A DNA stretch of 64,000 nucleotides, from NCBI GenBank assembly GCA_031308135.1, contig JAHLJT010008756.1, forward strand, positions 105,489,271 to 105,553,270, read 5' to 3'. The notes under the pieces were generated by a model. It saw only the letters and a list, made by a program, of their open reading frames with translations. It was not told the DNA's origin and did not search any database. The position numbers and the translations under genes were made by a program. Source of the stretch: Acheta domesticus (lineage: Eukaryota; Arthropoda; Insecta; Orthoptera; Gryllidae). Below, piece after piece: positions 44,163 to 53,212 of the stretch (its first letter is position 1; each line of letters opens with the position of its first letter).

Positions 44163-44394
44163 ATAGAATAAAAATTCAAACAAATGAAGTCATTCCGTAT
44201 TTTAACATACGCGATTTATGCCGCTTCACAGATTTTTCTTATTTCCTAAAGAGGATCATTTAATTGATTTAAAAGTTGGTATTAGAAACCGCCGACTAAA
44301 TATTGTAAAAATAAGCCTATTGCACACACACCCATAATAGGCTAGAACTTTGTTGGAACTACTTGCTAAGATGAACATTTTTGGGTTGTCCAGG

Positions 44395-44860
44395 AACTAA
44401 GATTAGTCTATCATATAAAACCAAGATCATTGACACCTGTGTGCTCCCCGTTCTAATATATGGATCACAAACATGATCGCTAAATGAAACACAAAAAATA
44501 TCACTAAGGTTATGCCAATGGAAAATGGAACGCAAGATTCTGAATATCAAACTTAGAGACAAAGTAAAAAGCTGTATCATAAGGGAGAAAACAAAAATAA
44601 AAGATGTCCTACAAGCAGAACTACAAAAATGGCTCTGGGCTACACGAAGCCCGACTTCGCCAAGAAAGATGGGCATATGCCGCTTAACAACAATATGGTA
44701 TCCAAGAACGGAATGGAGGAATCAAGGTAGTCAAAGACTGAGATAGGGAGACGAATTCAAGAAAGAAGCAGGCAACACCTGGACAGGTGCAGCTCGAGAT
44801 AGACCAACACCACCTAGACTTACAAGGCCTGAGCAGTCATTCAAAATGGCCGCATAAGAA
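44395..44860 (+). pseudogene. RTE-type retrotransposon 3' relic
   Basis: The plus strand encodes, with stops, the distal part of an RTE-clade reverse-transcriptase protein: IIDTCVLPVLIYGSQT, MERKILNIKLRDKVK, REKTKIKDVL, and a later piece with EFKKEAGNTWTGAARDR. The order CVLPVL.YG..TW ... MER..L.I.LRD ... W..R.P...W.D...K.AG..W...A.DR is characteristic of RTE C-termini. An in-frame TGA after GSQT and later frame changes show it is dead. Confidence 0.8.
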
Positions 44861-44899
44861 GGCCATACAAACTGAAATGCGGTGTAAAATTGTACTTAC

Positions 44900-45549
44900 C
44901 AGGCGAGTAATATCATAAAATACGCTACCGAATAAGAAGAAAAAAGGGTCTACTTTCTTCAGCTGGAAGATTTTACATCAATGTAAGTTATTTTTCAGAC
45001 GAAGAAAGCTGCGTACATTTTCAATTAATACTATTATTATCACTTACAATGCCCATTAAAATCCTATCTGTTCTAATCCCAATATACTTCTTTTTAAAAA
45101 TATTTTGCAAATCCTGATTTTAAATGTATCTCCTCCATCATGAGAGTCACTAATTTATCATCACTATCACTTAATTTATATAAGTATTTGTTTCTTGCCT
45201 GCTTTAAAAAATATATCAATTTGTTTCATTTGAGGTTCTAAACAAAATAAAGAACACCATCTCCTAATTTCAGTTTCAGTATTCAGGAAACATTATTAAC
45301 CAAAAATGTTTGAAATATTTATAAGAATATTACTATATGGTAAATAGCATACAAGACAAAATGAAAAACCATGAACTGTACTGGTATGAACTTCTTTCTT
45401 AATAAGGAGTTTTATTTGTTTCAGAAACAGACTTCTCAAATTGTTAATTTGTGGTATTGATTTGAAGTAGGATGTCTGAAATTGAAGCAAAACAATCATG
45501 AAGACTGTTACTAGTACTTGAATTAAAATATAATTTAACCTAACCTTTT
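44900..45549. other. No gene recognised
   Basis: AT-rich sequence; the minus-strand frame 45296-45499 has no motif. Confidence 0.35.
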
Positions 45550-45933
45550 CTAAAACATTACTAATTTAATTTGTATTACATACACCATCTGATATTGTAG
45601 TGTCTCCAAATTCTTTAATACCAAAACTCTATTGATAATTTTAGGGGCATAATTACAATCAACATGTTGAAAAAGAATAATGCCTTCCTTATTAATAATT
45701 GACCAATAATCGTCCACAATAAGCAATTCCAGTTTGCTTTTTAGTACATCAAATGTTCTGAAAGATATTTCATTTAATATTGCAATGTTTTCGTTTGCAC
45801 TTTCTTCAATAGCGAAAAACTGATACTCGTTTTCTAAATGCAATTTCTTTTCTTGAGTACTTTCTCCGTATGAAGTGATTGGACGTTTCAAGTAAGCGGG
45901 GGCAATTAGGTAACACACAAGACATGGCTCCAC
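45550..45933 (-). CDS. Unrecognised 127-residue open frame
   Basis: An ATG-initiated minus-strand frame, MEPCLVCYLIAPAYLKRP, continues with a charged middle (SANENIAILNEISFRTFDVL, VDDYWSIINKEGI) and ends NRVLVLKNLETLQYQMVYV. Amino-acid composition is balanced, unlike the shadow frames around it. About 305 bases upstream on the same strand, CCAATATGGCGGCT (about 46237-46250) resembles a YY1-type initiator element. It might be an exon or a fragment of a transposase; I cannot name it. Confidence 0.3.
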   Translation of the reverse strand: MEPCLVCYLIAPAYLKRPITSYGESTQEKKLHLENEYQFFAIEESANENIAILNEISFRTFDVLKSKLELLIVDDYWSIINKEGIILFQHVDCNYAPKIINRVLVLKNLETLQYQMVYVIQIKLVMF

Positions 45934-45939
45934 GAGACA

Positions 45940-46529
45940 GTATGTTTTAAAAGAACACTGATTTTTAGTCCATTATCGCAATAAAACACTGAATTCTTCT
46001 CAATTTTCCACGTTCTCAAATGCAATTCACAAACCTGAAAGTAAACACTGAACTTAGCAACTTACTCTTTTCACTTTTTTCCTTAATTCCCTCACCCGGG
46101 GACACATCCCTTATTTACCATGATTCTCTCTATTATCAACAACAGACTACAACCACATATACACAACTCGAAAGCTTCCCGTGCTACTCAATGTATATAA
46201 CTGGATCGCCTCAACTTGAACAAGTCAGCCTTTTCTAGCCGCCATATTGGCTTTGAAAAACTGTACTGCGCAGGCCTTGTGTCTAGATGGTGTTGGATAG
46301 ACCCACTTGGAAGTACCTCGAATCGCGGGGGATCCATATAACGACTGTAATCAACCCCTACGTTTGAAGATGTGATCCAGAAAGGCAACAACCAAGAAAC
46401 GGTGATGCCTTCAAGTAAGAACCTAGTAACCCGCGGGCAATAGAAGTATGAAAGAAGATTGGAAAGAACTTACACTTAAGACCAGAAAAGTGTAAAGGGA
46501 GACTAAGTCAAAATGGCAAGAAAGAAAAA
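45940..46529. other. No gene recognised
   Basis: This interval contains the YY1-like site noted for the minus-strand frame. No repeat family was identified. Confidence 0.35.
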
Positions 46530-46730
46530 ACTAGTAGTGTTGCAACAGCACATACTTTCCCGCGTTATTGGAAACAGGCTACGTCATATTGAAATATTGC
46601 ATGTTCTGTACTACTAACATCTTAGCTATTGTTTGAAAACGTCCAATTAAACCAAGAAGTGAGCTGTTTCCATCGCAGTATTGTCAAAAATATGTGAATT
46701 CGCTTGGCTAGTAATGGTAATAGAGTAATT
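46530..46730 (+). mobile_element. H-family left end, divergent subfamily
   Basis: ACTAGTAGTGTTGCAACAGC and ACTTTCCCGCG start a copy whose body (GCATGTTCTGTACTAC, CAAGAAGTGAGCTG, GACAATACTGCGATGG read in reverse) matches the reverse copy ending at 40567. The right end was not found. Confidence 0.5.
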
Positions 46731-47329
46731 AGAATTTATGCAATTGACATAAAATAATTACGAAAATTCTGCCTGCTCACTCATTAATTGCCTTTCGTCG
46801 TAAGATAACAGTTCCAACACCGTTTCAGCGTTTTTCTTTTATTCAACACGCAGTAAATTTCTTTAAGGATTAGATGATAATATGGTATATAACTTGACCC
46901 CGGCACTTCATGCTCTAAAAAATTTAAGAATATGCAGGCAACCATGCACCTAAAATTGGCAATATACGCGTGTAAAATAGCCAATATATGAGCTTAAAAC
47001 TAAGAATGTGCATTAAAAAAGTGTTAGCAACGGTTAACATTTTTATAGGTAATATTCCCCTATAACTAATCGTATTTACTAAAATAGCTATATTAATGTT
47101 AAGTGTGGAAAGTTTCCGTTTGTTTGACGGTCGAGATTGAGACGGCCGAGATCGAGATCGAGACCGAGGTTGAGACCGTGAGAAATCTCAGTCAAGACCG
47201 TGAGAAAAAGGAAACTTCACACATGAAATATGAACAACATTTTTTCTACAACTGCATAAAAATGTAATACAAAAGTTTTGTAAATTTGTACTATTGGAAA
47301 AAGAAGCCTGATATTCCGGAGAATATTGA
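46731..47329. other. Mostly unrecognised; hexamer-like low-complexity tract at about 47125-47215
   Basis: From about 47125 the sequence is built from GAGATC, GAGACC and GACCGAGG-type hexamers (GAGATCGAGATCGAGACCG), a short minisatellite. No gene was recognised in the rest. Confidence 0.45.
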
Positions 47330-47490
47330 AATGAATGGCTTCAAATTTTTTCTGCAAACTTTTGAAACGGATAGTGCTAATTGCACTCTTTAATATGATG
47401 TAAAGTTTATTTTGAGTTTTTTTTGTTTTTCACAAATTACACAAATTGAATTTTTTTGAAAGATCTCTCACATCTTTAATATGCAAATCC
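47330..47490 (-). mobile_element. H-family internal fragment (reverse)
   Basis: TGGCTTCAAATTTTTTCTGC, GGATAGTGCTAATTGCACTC and CATCTTTAATATGCA match the body of reverse copies at 16355-16510 and 39270-39425. Confidence 0.6.
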
Positions 47491-47548
47491 AAGAAAAGAT
47501 GTGAAAAATGGTTAAAAAGTTAAAAATCCTATAGAGATAGATACACAC

Positions 47549-48270
47549 ACTTCCAGTCGGTTTATCGTAATTAATTCTATTTGTTATTTAAATTGCTTTA
47601 CACAGTTTTCAATAATTGTTCTCTACCAAGATTGGAACTAGCGAACCTTGCCTGCTAAGAGAGGAGTCTGTGTCCGTCACTCTGCCACCTCGGCCACTGG
47701 GGGCCACATGGCATTTGTACTTATATAATGGTAATAAGTGTTGGTGAATTCATTTCTAGCATTAAGAAGCCGAAAAATCGCAAGAATGTGAAAATAGTCC
47801 TTTGGGCGCCCAAAGAAATTTTTTATTTTTATTTTATAGGTAATTATAACACATTGATACATAATTTCAATTCTTTTAACTATGTGGCTAGGCTGAGGCC
47901 TTTAAGCCATTACAATACCTACAACCTTTCGAATTCTGGCATTCACCCCTAAAGGTCTCTTCATCGCATCAAAGCCGCGGAAAGGAGACCGTAAGGTACG
48001 GCTGAGGAAAAAAACCCTGAAGGGGGGAAAAACCTGCCGTCAGAAGACGAGTACATGCTAAACTACTAGTTTTTGTTTTTCTAAACTATTTATTTATTTC
48101 CTGGCGTGGGCAATTTCTCCATCCAGTCTTTGGCCTCCTCAGCCCCTGAAATCAAACACCGCCAGAGAAGATCGCCCGCACCACCGCCTCTCCGGCAAAG
48201 AAAATATATGGGAAGATTTCATATATTCATAACCGAAATCCCAGTTCAAAATAAAGAGATTAGAAAACTA
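47549..48270. repeat. Composite SINE-like repeat, copy 2, with nested insertion
   Basis: The copy matches 10895-11294 on both sides of the nested retroposon (47819-48195). On the minus strand the middle (about 47640-47715) has TGGCCGAGGTGGCAGAG, a good box A, and AGGTTCGCTAGTTCC, a weakened box B, so this part is tRNA-derived. The palindrome CTTTGGGCGCCCAAAG is at 47800-47815. The right part (ATAACCGAAA, TTCAAA, GAGATTAGAAAACTA) leads into an H copy exactly as at 11294. Confidence 0.6.
47819..48195 (-). mobile_element. Nested retroposon with 8-bp target-site duplication
   Basis: A 377-bp insert is flanked by CAAAGAAA (47811-47818 and 48196-48203). On the minus strand it ends in an A-rich tail, so it inserted in that orientation. 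The uninterrupted site is preserved in copy 1 of the host repeat (11214-11222). The insert has a central CCTTACGGTCTCC stretch and a TTAAAGGCCTCAGCCTAGCC part near the tail. Its 5' end begins CCGGAGAGGCGGTGG. It could be a SINE or a truncated LINE 3' end; no box A/B pair was recognised. Confidence 0.8.
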
Positions 48271-49010
48271 CGTTCTGCGAGAAAGTCTTTGCCATTCTCT
48301 AGCACCACTGCTTAATTTCCTTATTTGCCGTTCCTTATTTTACACATGCGGAGAAAATTTCAGGAAAAAATTTGGAGCGGTTTTTGAAAAAAAACATGTT
48401 TTCGTACATTTCAAGCGGAAATTACGAAAAAACTACTCGTTTTTTCAGAAAATTGTACATGACATTTTTAAAGAGCTAACTTTGTACAACAGACTTTGTC
48501 TGGGGTAAAAATTTCTATCTACAATGTGATAGTTTTAAAAATATTTTTTTGAAATTTAGAAAAACTGAGTGATGGCCGAAAGTAGGACTGGCACCATATT
48601 TCTTATCATCAGTTATTACAAAAGTGAAGAAGATTTAAAGAAAAAAATTGGAGCTGTTTTTAAGAAAGAAAATTTTGGTAAATTTCAAGCGCAAGTTACG
48701 CAAAAAGTTCTCGTTTTTTTTTCAAAAAAATGTACATGACCTTATTTAATGTGCTAATTTTGTACAACATACTTTGTTTGGGGCAAAAATGTCTATCTAA
48801 TTTTTCAGTATCAAGGACAACAAACATGTATTCTGGTTACAACACGAGTTAAAGGATTTTTTTATAAATGTAACAACTGGATAATTTGTGAACTTTTTCG
48901 TTATCAGGGCCCGGTAATACTCGTAACAGATTTCTCCCTAAAATTCATCATGTTTTCACTCAGCGTTACATACCTTATTCTCTATCGCGGTAGCGGCTAG
49001 CGAGGAAGTT
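48271..49010 (+). mobile_element. H-family copy, GAGAAAGT subfamily, degenerate
   Basis: The left part (GCGAGAAAGTCTTTGCC, TAGCACCACT) and the body (TTATTACAAAAGTGAAGAAG, GGAGC-type blocks) match 11295 and 13014. The right end (GCGTTACATACCTTATTCTC, ending GAGGAAGTTAAAAA) is altered and its hairpin is weak. Confidence 0.5.
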
Positions 49011-49195
49011 AAAAATTACTGTTTTATCTCCGTCTGCATGCAGGATTTCAGTACAAACATTTTTCCTGGCTTTTGAAGTTTGGAACATTATATATTAAAA
49101 TTTCGAAGCGATTCAAAGTCTTCCATTCGCCGGATATCCCATGTAAGTAGCAGACCACTGTCTGAACAGCAGTGACAGAGAGCTTGTGCCCACAG

Positions 49196-49416
49196 CAATA
49201 CGCCGAACGCGACGGCTTCCTCCACCTGCTGATGAGCGACCTGGGCGACCCGCTGGTAGAGCAGAGGGCGCCGCCCCCGCAGTCGACGGAGGTGACCTCA
49301 CCAACGCTCACCATCGCCGCTGCCGCCGCCTCCGCCGCCGCCGCCACCGCCACCGCCCGGCCCCCGGTCGTCTTCTGGCCGCCCGAACTGGCGCGCTCAT
49401 ACCGCGGCCGCCTCAG
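49196..49416 (+). CDS. Candidate internal coding exon, unrecognised gene
   Basis: A GC-rich segment follows an acceptor-like CTTGTGCCCACAG (ending 49195) and ends at CTCAG|GTGCGC (49417). It encodes about 73 residues: QYAERDGFLHLLMSDLGDPL, a proline-rich piece, a long alanine/threonine-rich low-complexity run, then PPVVFWPPELARSYRGRLR. It begins in phase 0, matching the end of the 17677 segment, and leaves phase 2. Its composition matches the two other candidate exons. The alanine run comes from GCC repeats and may be length-variable. No family was recognised. If it belongs with exon 2, the intron is about 31 kb. Confidence 0.45.
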
Positions 49417-49549
49417 GTGCGCTAAACGGGAAAACAATGGCCCATTCACAATGCAAACATAAACATAAGCATGGCGTTAACATAAAAGTTAGGACTACGT
49501 CCATGAGCCACCTCATTCCAATGCGTTCGCATAAGCATAACACGTAAGT

Positions 49550-49592
49550 CTTACGGGTATACTCCGCATATACGCATGCGTACGGGAAAGTA
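49550..49592 (+). mobile_element. H-family right-terminus fragment
   Basis: GGGTATACTCCGCATATACG then CATGCGTACGGGAAAGTAAAA is an isolated copy of the outer hairpin half. No body precedes it. Confidence 0.5.
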
Positions 49593-51188
49593 AAAGCCTT
49601 AGGGCAGACCTGCACAGCATTTTGCACTTTCACTGACCTCAGGAGCTGCGTGCGGGCAACTCGGGTGCAAATGAGAAAATCGATGAAGTGTGGGGATTAG
49701 ACCCAATCTAGGAGTGGGTACCACCAATCAGAATGCGCAATTCGAAAGATAGCGCGTAAATTTAAAGAGCAATCGGCAAGAACATGACGGTCATATACAG
49801 TTCAAGTAATATTGCCTTTTGTATTATATTGCAAATGTTTGTTCTCGGTATATGACAGGGCGAAATATGAAACTACAACGAATTATACATATTAGATTTC
49901 GACACCGAGTATTATAATTGCTTGTAGGGCTGATAATGTAATTCGATTTGCTACGATGTCATAACAAATTTAGTGTTGTGCTAAACACAAAATTTTGATA
50001 ATTGTTTTTGTTTGATGATGACAGCAATAAACTATTTTTTATTAACTATGTTTAATTGAATAAGACGGTTCTCTCAAAGCAAAAAAATATTGTTCTAAAA
50101 AACATTATTTTGCTGTTCTAATTTCTGACAAGAGAGTAGAGTCGTGTATGAGATCTAATAAAAATATAAAGCCCTTTGCATTCTATTTAACCTATACCCA
50201 TGATTATCTTATGATTGTCCGTAACATATCGTCACAAAAGTTTGCTCGTTGACCTCTTCTATTCAGTTTCGTAATGGGGCAAAATGGTCACAAATGTGCT
50301 ATTAAACATTATCCGTTATTGGAATTGCCACATATTTTATTTTATGTCAATCTTGATGTGAGAGATTGCTCTCATGATTTTGTTCATTTTTGTATGATTT
50401 TGGAGATTATAACATTCCTGGTGAACAATCAATTATTAAATTGCAATTTTGTGTTAGATAGAATTAAATAATATTATTTTCTTATATATAAGCATATATT
50501 TTAAAGCTATTGCTTTAAAATATTGCTTAAGAGTCACAATGAACATGTTATTTTCTTTAAAAATATTAGAAAATGAAAATACATACATTGGTGGATACAA
50601 AGGTGGATATACAGTAGTGCACAGAACGTAAACAGTGAATTATGACCCTGGTAACGTGAAAAACTAGACATAATCCATTTAAACAAATGGGCATTTAATT
50701 TTGAAGCATGGATCATTATTAGACACCCAGACATTCAATCTACGCGCCGCGTCGTGCTACGTCAGACTTCTCCCCTCCCCGCAAAGCTTCCTACTCCCCA
50801 CTACTTGCACTTTCGCCGCTGCCACGGGCAGACGACCGGCTCCCAAGTGCAGAATGCCCCGGGAGCAGGCGTTGTGCAGGTCTGCCTTAGGGCCTAGTTA
50901 ACAATGCAAACATAAACATAAGCATAACGCATAGACGTAAACATTAAAATAAGTGATGAAATATTCACAATGTCTAACATAAATGTAAGCAAAATGAAAT
51001 GTTCTGTTGGCTGTAAGATATTCTAGTTTACTTTCGGTTGGATGGGAGGATCTATTTCCACTGTGTCTATGACCCATGGGTTAGATTTAAACTAGTGACA
51101 GAGACAAATAAGACGGTGCATGAGTTCTCTGTGGCTAGTGCGAAAATATAGTACACTTCTATAGTAACCTTTGGTCGTTTATTCCTCC
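49593..51188. other. No gene recognised; GC-rich patch at 50735-50900
   Basis: The patch 50735-50900 contains GCAGGTCTGCCTTAGGGC, the reverse complement of 49595-49615 (GCCTTAGGGCAGACCTGC). AACAATGCAAACATAAACAT follows it at about 50899, as a similar sequence does at 49446. The two places therefore share a small dispersed repeat. An open frame at 50274-50471 has no motif. Confidence 0.4.
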
Positions 51189-51451
51189 AACACCATCTAT
51201 ACGAGTACTTGGGTTTTTATTTCTTGGCGCGCGAGGTCCTGTCTTCATGATGGAATACCTCACGGTATTTCGCGACTTTCTCGGCCGTGTCGCTAGGCGT
51301 CGCATGATTGCCAGCACTGCTCAATAAGGTCGCGATCGTGCGACATCTAGCAGCAAGAAGGTGAAAGATGCGAAATGTGAGATATTCCGTCGTGAAGACT
51401 GGCCCCCAAGGGCCAAGAAATGAAAACCCAAGTATAGTGTAGATGGCGTTA
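51189..51451. mobile_element. Foldback MITE, copy B
   Basis: The terminal inverted repeats start CCAACACCATCTATACGAG at the left and, read from the right, CCAACTAACGCCATCTACAC. Inside, ACTTGGGTTTTTATTTCTTG is mirrored by CAAGAAATGAAAACCCAAGT, and GATGGAATACCTCACGGTAT by the complement of a GAGATATTCCGTCGTG-containing stretch. The arms of about 110 bases cover most of its 263 bases. It has no coding capacity and is the same family as 17389-17662. Confidence 0.8.
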
Positions 51452-51570
51452 GTTGGTTCGATCTTATTTCGATACTCGATTTTGAGTTAACGTACAGTAA
51501 TTGGTTAATTTCTTATGTCTTACTTATACAGACGTACAGAAGCTTGAAGCTTTTAAGTTAACGTCTTACG
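51452..51570. other. Short unrecognised spacer
   Basis: Sequence between the foldback MITE and the next H-family end, with no recognisable feature. Confidence 0.3.
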
Positions 51571-51574
51571 ACGT

Positions 51575-51613
51575 TATACAGGAAAGTCTGTTCCATTCTG
51601 TATCACCACTAGT
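51575..51613 (-). mobile_element. H-family left end (reverse) fragment
   Basis: TATACAGGAAAGTCTGTTCC and ATCACCACTAGT (51613) is a reverse left end. It is followed without a gap by a reverse right end (TACTTTACCGTATACATACG), giving head-to-tail adjacency. Confidence 0.6.
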
Positions 51614-52168
51614 TACTTTACCGTATACATACGTATATACGATGGTGTGACGGTTAGCGTGCCGGACTGTCATACCCAAGATCGCGGGTTCAAACCCGAT
51701 TGAAGCCGTGGATTTTTAAGGGCGAAAAAATCCTTCGTACGCCTTCCGCGGAGGGGAAGTAAAGCCGGCTGGCCCATGTTAGTAGATTTACTTGCATGTA
51801 AAAGATCCTCAAGCCTAAATGACGCCTCTGAGCTAAATTCAAATCGCCTGTTTCTTCGCCCGAGATAATACCTTCTTTCTCCGCTAGGTGAAAGGAGCGT
51901 AGTAGAAATTTGCGTGGTCAGACGGAAGAGCGGGCCTGAAGGCCAGAGTCTCGCCACGTAAAATAAGGCATTAACTAACTATACGGAGTAATATACGTAG
52001 TATAGAGAAAGTTATGTAATGATGCACAAAAAACGGCGGATTGTCGTCAGAAAAATCTCATTGCCAGACCCTGAACGAAACCGTGGATAAACTTCAATGC
52101 TAAATGAAGAACAAATCCTGGAACACGTGGAGTAGCCAGAATCCCGGTTTTGTAGTTCTTGATACCCA
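51614..52168 (-). mobile_element. H-family fragment (reverse) split by a SINE in its hairpin
   Basis: The outer hairpin half (TACTTTACCGTATACATACG) is at 51614-51641 and the inner half (GGAGTAATATACGTAGTATA, AAAGTTATGTAATG) resumes at 51986, with the SINE between them. About 150 bases of right-end body follow before a new forward copy starts at 52169. Confidence 0.65.
51642..51979 (+). mobile_element. tRNA-derived SINE, copy 2
   Basis: The head has box A (ATGGTGTGACGGTTAGCG region) and box B (GGGTTCAAACCC), with the same body as 10372-10716 and the same AACTA-type tail. It is flanked by TATACG (51636-51641 and 51980-51985), a 6-bp duplication, and sits in the terminal hairpin of an H element. 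Confidence 0.9.
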
Positions 52169-52404
52169 ACTAGTGGTGCTACAGAATGGCACAGACTTTC
52201 CCGTATTAGTTTTCTATTTCTTTGGGTCTCCGATAGCTATTTGGAATTGCCACATACTCTTGCCAGCAGCCATCTATCACCGCCAAAAGTACATTTTTTT
52301 TGTCATTTTCGTAACTTTTCGGTTTCCTATTGGTAAAACGGAAATATTAATTTTAGAATATTAAAGAACACAAAAACCTAGTCATCAATGACAATTTTCT
52401 TTTA
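52169..52404 (+). mobile_element. H-family left-end copy, truncated
   Basis: ACTAGTGGTGCTACAGAATG and ACTTTCCCGTATTAG begin it, and GCCAGCAGCCATCTATCACC follows. It ends at about 52404 in AATGACAATTTTCTTTTA, directly before another left end. Confidence 0.65.
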
Positions 52405-52450
52405 ACTAGTGGTGCTACAGAATGGCACAGACTTTCCCGGATTAGTTTTT
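52405..52450 (+). mobile_element. H-family outer element, left part
   Basis: ACTAGTGGTGCTACAGAATG then ACTTTCCCGGATTAGTTTT is cut at about 52450 by the Jockey element. The expected continuation (GGAATTGC, ACATACTC, CATCTATCACCGCC) resumes at 63086. About 30 bases of H sequence at the junction are missing, so the insertion probably deleted target DNA. Confidence 0.7.
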
Positions 52451-52730
52451 CCGTGGATCTGGCAGCGGAGGTGAACGGTCGTGGCAGCTGCTCCGCTGTG
52501 CTTACCTTGTTCCTATCGCTAAGGACAAAAGATAAGCGAGCTCAGTGTACGAAGTGTATAGCTAGTTATACTATTTAGTGTGCGTGTCGAATAAATTCAG
52601 TGTAGTTTACAAAAAGTGCACGGAAATTTCACCTATTTATTGCAAATTTGTAAATAATTGCAGTGTTCTGTAAAACATTAGTGGAAGTGAAACAACATGC
52701 TCTGACCTCGGACAGAGCATTGCAGCCGCT

Positions 52731-52944
52731 ATGGAAGTTGTAAACGGAACTTCGCCGATACCGAACAGCTTATACGAGTATCAACAAAGTGTTATTGAAC
52801 AACAAAAGCAACAATTGCAAGAACAGCAACTACAGCTGCAGTCACAACAGCAACAAATAGAACAGCTACAGCAATTCCTGAAGCAACATTCACAGTTTTC
52901 GTTATCATCAAGCACTGCAGATACGGATCGTCAAAATGCCGATA
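52731..52944 (+). pseudogene. Jockey-like ORF1, N-terminal part
   Basis: ATG 52731 opens a frame MEVVNGTSPIPN followed by a glutamine-rich, heptad-like stretch (about residues 20-60) that probably forms a coiled coil, as in many ORF1 nucleic-acid chaperones. After about 71 codons the frame meets the insertion. At 58789 the same 11 bases recur and the frame continues in phase. The short tail beyond 52944 is read-through into the inserted element and ends at 52952. Confidence 0.75.
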
Positions 52945-53212
52945 TTGATTGAATAGGGTTTAAAGGGCGCTTCGACTGCTGTGGTCATTTGCGCCCATGC
53001 CAGAGTATTTGGAGAAAAGAATATTCAGTGTTGCATATGTAACTTACTCACTGTTTAAAAGCATGTACATTGGCTAAAAAGGAGGCTCGAATTCTGCACC
53101 AAGTATACATGTAGAAATGGCAGAAGGAAAATAGAAAAAGGGCGCGTAAAATTTATCTTAAAACGTAAAATTGGCTGTAAAGGGGCCAAAAACAACATAA
53201 AACACTGTTCTT

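Noticed and set aside
43759..44183. Arginine/glutamate-rich plus-strand and serine/leucine-rich minus-strand proteins
   Set aside because: Both are translations of a purine-rich low-complexity tract inside a Helitron end.
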